Shown here piece by piece: positions 34,185 to 38,151 of a DNA stretch of 38,151 nt (the stretch's first letter is position 1; every line of letters begins with the position of its first letter). The position numbers were made by a program, and so were the translations under genes. The stretch is from Candidatus Zixiibacteriota bacterium (GTDB lineage Bacteria; Zixibacteria; MSB-5A5; UBA10806): assembly GCA_024641335.1 (NCBI GenBank), contig JAHEDG010000027.1:1-38151 (forward strand), given 5' to 3'. The notes beneath the pieces were generated by a model. That model ran no database searches, was not told where the DNA came from, and worked only from the letters and a program-made list of their open reading frames with translations.

Positions 34185-34931
34185 ATTACTGTCACGAATT
34201 TCATAGTCGAGCCGTCGAATATCACCGATGATTCGCTGATATTGACCGGTGACGAGGCCAGGCACCTAAAGAGAGTTTTGCGGGCCGGAGCGGGGGATTC
34301 GTTTTACGCTATTGACGGCGCCGGGAAAAAATACCGGGCGGTTATCGATTCGGTATCAGGAGCGACAGTCAGGGGGATAATCACCAATATTACCCGGCTG
34401 GAAAATGAGCCCTTTCACCAAATAACCGTGGCTATGGGGATATGCCGTCCGGCCAGGATGGATGATATAGTCGAGAAAGGGACGGAAAACGGGGTATACT
34501 CATTTCAGTTTTATTATTCTGACAAGAGCTATTCTCGTATGAAGGAAGAGCCGCGATCAGATCGTAAGATTACCCGTTTGAAAAAAATAGCCAGAGCCGC
34601 AGCCAAGCAATCCCGGCGGTCCCTGATTCCCACGATACATGAAATGATAATGTTCAATGAAGCGTTGAAGGAGGCCGGAGAATACGATCTGGCGCTTTTT
34701 GCGGAGGCGGGGCAGGGATCGAAACCGGTAGAAGCTTATCTCGGCAAATCTCCCGAATCGAAAAAAATACTTCTTCTGGTCGGGCCGGAGAGCGGGCTGT
34801 CGTCTGATGAGGTGATTTCCGCCCGGGGAGCCGGATTCAAGCAGGTCAGTCTCGGGCCGAGAAGACTTCGGGCCGAAACCGCCGGAATGATATTTCCGGC
34901 GTTGGTTCTCAATCATCTGGGAGATCTGTGA
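34185..34931 (+). CDS. rsmE: 16S rRNA uridine-N3 methyltransferase, uncertain start
   Basis: This SPOUT-fold enzyme methylates U1498 of 16S rRNA. Family features: LTGDEARHLKRVLRAGAGD near the N-terminus, then GTENGVYSF, LLVGPESGLSSDEV and the SAM-site GPRRLRAETAGMI at the C-terminus. The start is a problem. In this frame no ATG, GTG or TTG lies between the dnaJ stop and the domain. The only upstream ones (TTG 34032 and 34092) are inside dnaJ. The listed start is ATT 34185, after GAGGTG. GTG 34171, just after the dnaJ stop, opens MPISRLLSRIS in the +1 frame and meets a stop. Its GTGA end overlaps the HIT gene. Confidence 0.85.
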   Translation: MTVTNFIVEPSNITDDSLILTGDEARHLKRVLRAGAGDSFYAIDGAGKKYRAVIDSVSGATVRGIITNITRLENEPFHQITVAMGICRPARMDDIVEKGTENGVYSFQFYYSDKSYSRMKEEPRSDRKITRLKKIARAAAKQSRRSLIPTIHEMIMFNEALKEAGEYDLALFAEAGQGSKPVEAYLGKSPESKKILLLVGPESGLSSDEVISARGAGFKQVSLGPRRLRAETAGMIFPALVLNHLGDL

Positions 34932-35263
34932 CAGGCTGCGTTTTCTGCGGCATAGTCGATAAAAGACTGAAAGCGTCCATTATTTACGAGGACGATTTCT
35001 GTCTGGCCTTCGAGGATATCAATCCGCAGGCTCCGGTGCATTTTTTGGTGATACCGAAAAGGCATATCGCCGATGTATTGGAAGCCGACAAGGAGATCAA
35101 GGGCAGGCTTTTAGAGGCCGCCACGATAGTTGCCAGGGAAAAAGGGCTTGCTGACGACGGTTTCAGGACGGTTATAAACTGCAAACGTCACGCCGGGCAG
35201 TCAGTAGACCATCTTCATATCCATATACTGGGCGGCCGCTGGTTCACGTGGCCACCGGGGTAG
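34928..35263 (+). CDS. HIT-family nucleotide hydrolase
   Basis: This 111-residue protein of the HINT branch has CVFCGIVDK at residues 4-12 (zinc-type cysteines), FEDINPQAPVHFLVIPKRH in the middle, and the catalytic triad HLHIHILGGR near the C-terminus. Such proteins hydrolyse nucleoside phosphoramidates and related adenylates. The start is GTG 34928, overlapping the rsmE stop by four bases. It is the last gene of the dnaJ-rsmE-HIT cluster. Confidence 0.95.
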   Translation: MTGCVFCGIVDKRLKASIIYEDDFCLAFEDINPQAPVHFLVIPKRHIADVLEADKEIKGRLLEAATIVAREKGLADDGFRTVINCKRHAGQSVDHLHIHILGGRWFTWPPG

Positions 35264-35317
35264 GCCCGGCTGAAGAATATGATTCGACGCAATTTTCCAT
35301 GATTATCAGTTTTAATA

Positions 35318-35346
35318 TTGACATACAGGCCCGGTATAATTAATTT
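35318..35346 (+). promoter_or_regulatory. Promoter for the EF-G2-type gene
   Basis: TTGACA (35318-35323) with TAATTT (35341-35346) at 17 bases. A perfect TATAAT at 35335-35340 overlaps it but lies only 11 bases from the TTGACA. The leader contains GGAGG at 35370-35374 before ATG 35379. Confidence 0.5.
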
Positions 35347-35378
35347 GGTTTTTTGTTTGATAATTTGACGGAGGCAAG

Positions 35379-37460
35379 ATGAAGGACTTTCCAACTGACA
35401 AGATCAGAAATATCGCGCTACTGGGCCATGGCGGAACCGGGAAAACCTCCTTTAACGAAGCCATGCTGTTTGTGGCAAAGGTTACCAGCCGTATAGGTTC
35501 TGTGGACGACGGCACGACGGTTTCGGATTACACGGAAGATGAAATCTCGAGGAAGATTTCGATAGGACTTGCCCTGTCTCATCTGGAATGGAAAGGTCAT
35601 AAGATAAATATAATAGATACTCCGGGTTACGCGGATTTTTGCGGGGAGATGATGGCCGGGTTGAGCCCCGCCGATTTTGCCCTGAATGTAGTCAATGGGG
35701 TATCCGGTCCGGAGGTCGGCACCGATGCCGGCTGGCGCAGTGTCTCCAAAGGAGCTCTTCCGAACGGTTTTTTGATAAACCGGATGGATAAGGAAAACGC
35801 CGATTTTTCCAGGACTGTCGAGCAGATTCAATCGAACTATTCCGATAGAGCCATTCCGGTTTCTATGGCTTGGGGTTCGGGTCCGACCTTTAAGGGGATA
35901 ATCGATATAATAGGTCTTAAGGCTTTTACTTTCGATAAGGCCGGTAATGTGACCGAGCAGGATATGCCCGGCGATTTGAAACCATTGGCCGAATCATACC
36001 GCGAGAAACTTGTGGAGGCGGCGGCCGAATCGGATGATGCCCTTTTGGAGAAGTTTTTCGAAGCCGGGAACTTATCCCCGGAAGATCTTAAAAGCGGTTT
36101 GACCAAAGGCATAGCATCCGCGAAGATTTTCCCCATTTTTGGGGCGGCGTCCACTGAACTGGCCGGAGCAGCGTTGTTTTTGGATTTTGCGGTCAGTTTC
36201 CTGCCCGCGCCCGATTATCTTGGAGAAAAGATCGGATTTAAACCGGGTACCGATGAGATTATAAGGAGAAAGATATCGACCGACGAGGCGGCTTCGCTCT
36301 ATATTTTCAAGACCATATCCGAGGCTCACGTCGGCGAGCTTTCATTTTTCAAAGTATTTTCCGGAAAGATATCGAACGGTCTGGATCTTGAGAATGTCAA
36401 CAGCAGGTCGAGCGAGAGAATCGGGCAGATATTTTTGATGAACGGCAAGGATCGCAAGGAGAGCGGAGAGATAGGCGCCGGCGATATAGGGGCGTTGGTT
36501 AAATTGAAGACGACTCATACGGGTCATACATTATGCGATAAGAAATCACAGATTCAATATGAGCCGGCTCCGATTCCAGCCCCGGTAATAGGGATGGCTA
36601 TCCGGGCCAAGACCAAGGGTGACGAGGATAAGGTCGGCAGCGGCCTGACTCGTTTGAGGGAAGAGGACCCGTCGATCATGCTCAAGGTCGATTCCGAGAT
36701 CAAGCAAACGATCTTGTCGGGCCAGGGAGAGCTGCATTTGGAGGTTATCACCGCCAAGCTCAAGAGGAAATTCGGGGTGGAAGTAGAGCTTGATAAGCCC
36801 CGAATTCCATACCGAGAGACGATCAGGAAAAAGGTGGAGATACAGGGCAAATACAAAAAGCAAACCGGCGGCCGCGGGCAGTTCGGGGATTGCTGGCTCC
36901 GCCTGGAGCCGATGCCTCGGGGCGGCGGATTCGAGTTTGTCAATGAGGTAGTCGGCGGTGTTATTCCCACCAAGTTTATTCCATCGGTGGAAAAAGGAGT
37001 GGTCGAAACTCTGGATTCCGGAGCGTTATCGGGGAGCCGGGTTGTTGATGTAAAAGTGGCCGTATATTTTGGATCTTACCATACCGTGGATTCGTCGGAT
37101 ATGGCTTTTAAGGTCGCCGGATCGATGGCTTTCAAGGATGGATTTTTGAAGGCTGATCCTTATCTTCTGGAGCCGATTTATAATGTGGAAATCCTGGTTC
37201 CGGAGGAATATATGGGAGATGTCATGGGGGATATCTCATCGAAACGGGGTAAAATCCTCGGTATGGATCCTGACGGCTCCAATCAGAAGATCAGGGCCCA
37301 GATACCATTAGCCGAGCTCTACAAGTATTCCACCACCCTGCGATCATTGACGCAGGGAAGGGGAATTCATACCAGGGAGCTTTCGCATTACGAGGAAGTA
37401 CCCAGGGAATTCGCGGCCAAGGTGATCGAGGAGGCCAGGAAGGCTAAAGAAGAAGAATAG
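35379..37460 (+). CDS. EF-G2-type translational GTPase
   Basis: This 693-residue five-domain protein of elongation factor G architecture belongs to the divergent EF-G2 class. It lacks the canonical GHVDAGKT, DTPGHVDF and NKMD signatures. Its GTPase motifs are GHGGTGKT (16-23), DTPGYADF (80-87) and NRMD (134-137). The canonical catalytic histidine after DTPG is tyrosine. C-terminal segments are EF-G-like (GQGELHLEVITAKLKRKFGVEVELDKP, then SSKRGKILGMDPDG). It is not next to rpsL, rpsG or tuf, so the housekeeping EF-G should be elsewhere. The exact role is unknown. Confidence 0.9.
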   Translation: MKDFPTDKIRNIALLGHGGTGKTSFNEAMLFVAKVTSRIGSVDDGTTVSDYTEDEISRKISIGLALSHLEWKGHKINIIDTPGYADFCGEMMAGLSPADFALNVVNGVSGPEVGTDAGWRSVSKGALPNGFLINRMDKENADFSRTVEQIQSNYSDRAIPVSMAWGSGPTFKGIIDIIGLKAFTFDKAGNVTEQDMPGDLKPLAESYREKLVEAAAESDDALLEKFFEAGNLSPEDLKSGLTKGIASAKIFPIFGAASTELAGAALFLDFAVSFLPAPDYLGEKIGFKPGTDEIIRRKISTDEAASLYIFKTISEAHVGELSFFKVFSGKISNGLDLENVNSRSSERIGQIFLMNGKDRKESGEIGAGDIGALVKLKTTHTGHTLCDKKSQIQYEPAPIPAPVIGMAIRAKTKGDEDKVGSGLTRLREEDPSIMLKVDSEIKQTILSGQGELHLEVITAKLKRKFGVEVELDKPRIPYRETIRKKVEIQGKYKKQTGGRGQFGDCWLRLEPMPRGGGFEFVNEVVGGVIPTKFIPSVEKGVVETLDSGALSGSRVVDVKVAVYFGSYHTVDSSDMAFKVAGSMAFKDGFLKADPYLLEPIYNVEILVPEEYMGDVMGDISSKRGKILGMDPDGSNQKIRAQIPLAELYKYSTTLRSLTQGRGIHTRELSHYEEVPREFAAKVIEEARKAKEEE

Positions 37461-37508
37461 CCTCGTCGGCTTACAGTTTTTCGGCGAGGGAATATGACAA
37501 ATATCATA

Positions 37509-37538
37509 GGGGCCCGGATCTCGCCGGGTCCTTTTTTA
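37509..37538 (+). terminator. Rho-independent terminator after the EF-G2-type gene
   Basis: GGCCCGG (37511-37517) pairs with CCGGGTC (37524-37530), including one G-T pair, around a six-base loop. A run of six T follows. Confidence 0.85.
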
Positions 37539-37573
37539 TTTCGGATTTCAGGGCGATTCCCGGCAAAAAGCGC

Positions 37574-37602
37574 TTGCATATATTGAGTCAGCTGACTATA
37601 AT
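37574..37602 (+). promoter_or_regulatory. Promoter for the last gene, likely leaderless
   Basis: TTGCAT (37574-37579) and perfect TATAAT (37597-37602) are spaced by 17 bases. The ATG starts at 37610, seven bases on, at the expected transcription start. Confidence 0.65.
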
Positions 37603-37609
37603 ATAATTG

Positions 37610-38151
37610 ATGAGAAGGTTTCTTTTCATAATATTGTGTTCATTTACTCTTGTGCCGATCGGCGGTATCTTGAGGGCGTCTGATATCGGGACTATATCCG
37701 GCAGGGTGTTATCGTCGCAGGATAGTATTCTGCTTTCCGAGGCCACTGTTTATTTGCGCGATCTCGAAAACAAGGTAATAGGCACAGCGGTAACATCCGA
37801 TGTCGGCAGGTTTGTTATCTCGGCGGTTCCGGGTCGGTATATGATATCGGCGGAGAAGGAAAGTTATATCGAAAGATATTTCCCCACCGCCTATCGTCAT
37901 TCGGAGGCGGGGGTTGTTGAGATCTTTCCCAATCAAAATGTTGATATTATTTTCCGGCTGGAATTCGGCGGCTGGATCGGCGGGATGATTGAAACCGGCG
38001 ATCGTGATTTAAGCCGGGGGCTGATTACGGCATTAAAGGTCGATCAGCCTGATGCCGGATGGTATAAGAGTGTCGAATGCAATGGTCCGTATCCTGACGA
38101 GTATATTCTATCCGGGCTGATACCGGGAGTATACAAGATTTTGGCCAGGGG
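37610..38151 (+). CDS. Exported carboxypeptidase-regulatory-like domain protein (partial)
   Basis: The gene runs off the end of the window, with 180 residues visible. It opens with a signal peptide (MRRFLFIILCSFTLVPIGGI). A domain follows with the pattern GTISGRVLSSQDSILLSEATVYLRD, then TSDVGRFVISAVPGRYMISAEKESY. This is the carboxypeptidase regulatory-like (CarboxypepD_reg) beta-sandwich, common in exported proteins of the Bacteroidetes/FCB group. A second similar unit seems to begin near residue 122 (GGWIGGMIETGDRDLSRGLITALK). The function is unknown; a surface or adhesion role is plausible. Confidence 0.82.
   Translation, partial: MRRFLFIILCSFTLVPIGGILRASDIGTISGRVLSSQDSILLSEATVYLRDLENKVIGTAVTSDVGRFVISAVPGRYMISAEKESYIERYFPTAYRHSEAGVVEIFPNQNVDIIFRLEFGGWIGGMIETGDRDLSRGLITALKVDQPDAGWYKSVECNGPYPDEYILSGLIPGVYKILAR

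Overview
The window is an ordinary chromosomal stretch of a Gram-negative-type bacterium with moderate G+C content. It has no phage, insertion sequence, CRISPR array, tRNA or rRNA that I can see. The best lineage clue is the secreted protein at 30956-32641 (minus strand). It ends in two dockerin-like repeats of the form GDVNGS..YNGLDIT.GV.Y.KGG, a style I associate with Zixibacteria and neighbouring candidate phyla of the FCB superphylum. That assignment is an inference from one protein family plus general gene content.

Layout. Positions 1-6920 hold the end of the spc operon and the alpha operon in canonical order (rpsE end, rpmD, rplO, secY, adk, map, infA, rpmJ, rpsM, rpsK, rpsD, rpoA, rplQ), closed by a strong terminator. 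Positions 6986-10719 hold a tightly packed deoxyribonucleoside salvage operon (deoB, cdd, deoC, pyrimidine-nucleoside phosphorylase). A convergent class A penicillin-binding protein follows on the minus strand. Next come tyrS and prfB, the latter with the classic programmed +1 frameshift, then a zinc-ribbon/Yip1 membrane protein with a DUF2752 protein, and a deoxyribosyltransferase-like protein with an FmdB zinc ribbon. rlmN runs the other way. Positions 18736-21357 hold a carbon-nitrogen hydrolase, a stand-alone receiver domain, a TPM-domain protein and a PhaR-like regulator fused to a phasin-like helical module. A periplasmic binding lipoprotein is convergent with these.

The second half is dominated by protein quality control. 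It carries ubiB-like kinase, hrcA, grpE, a ParA-type ATPase, a small SelW/Rdx-family selenoprotein with an in-frame UGA, two membrane proteins, dnaK, the convergent dockerin-like secreted protein, dnaJ, rsmE, a HIT protein, an EF-G2-type GTPase, and the start of a secreted carboxypeptidase-regulatory-like protein that runs off the window. The heat-shock genes hrcA, grpE, dnaK and dnaJ are collinear but broken up by unrelated genes.

Most notable signals: (1) the unannotated selenoprotein at 27085-27312, with a CxxU motif and a SECIS-like hairpin just after the UGA; (2) a recurring arrangement in which a -10 box is followed by an ATG after only 5-7 bases, suggesting leaderless mRNAs for several genes; (3) alternative hairpins and a small leader ORF between the selenoprotein and the SRPBCC gene; (4) an internal Shine-Dalgarno and ATG splitting the PhaR-phasin fusion; (5) an rsmE gene without a normal in-frame start; (6) a symmetric divergent promoter upstream of dnaJ. 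I saw no wholly new multi-gene system.
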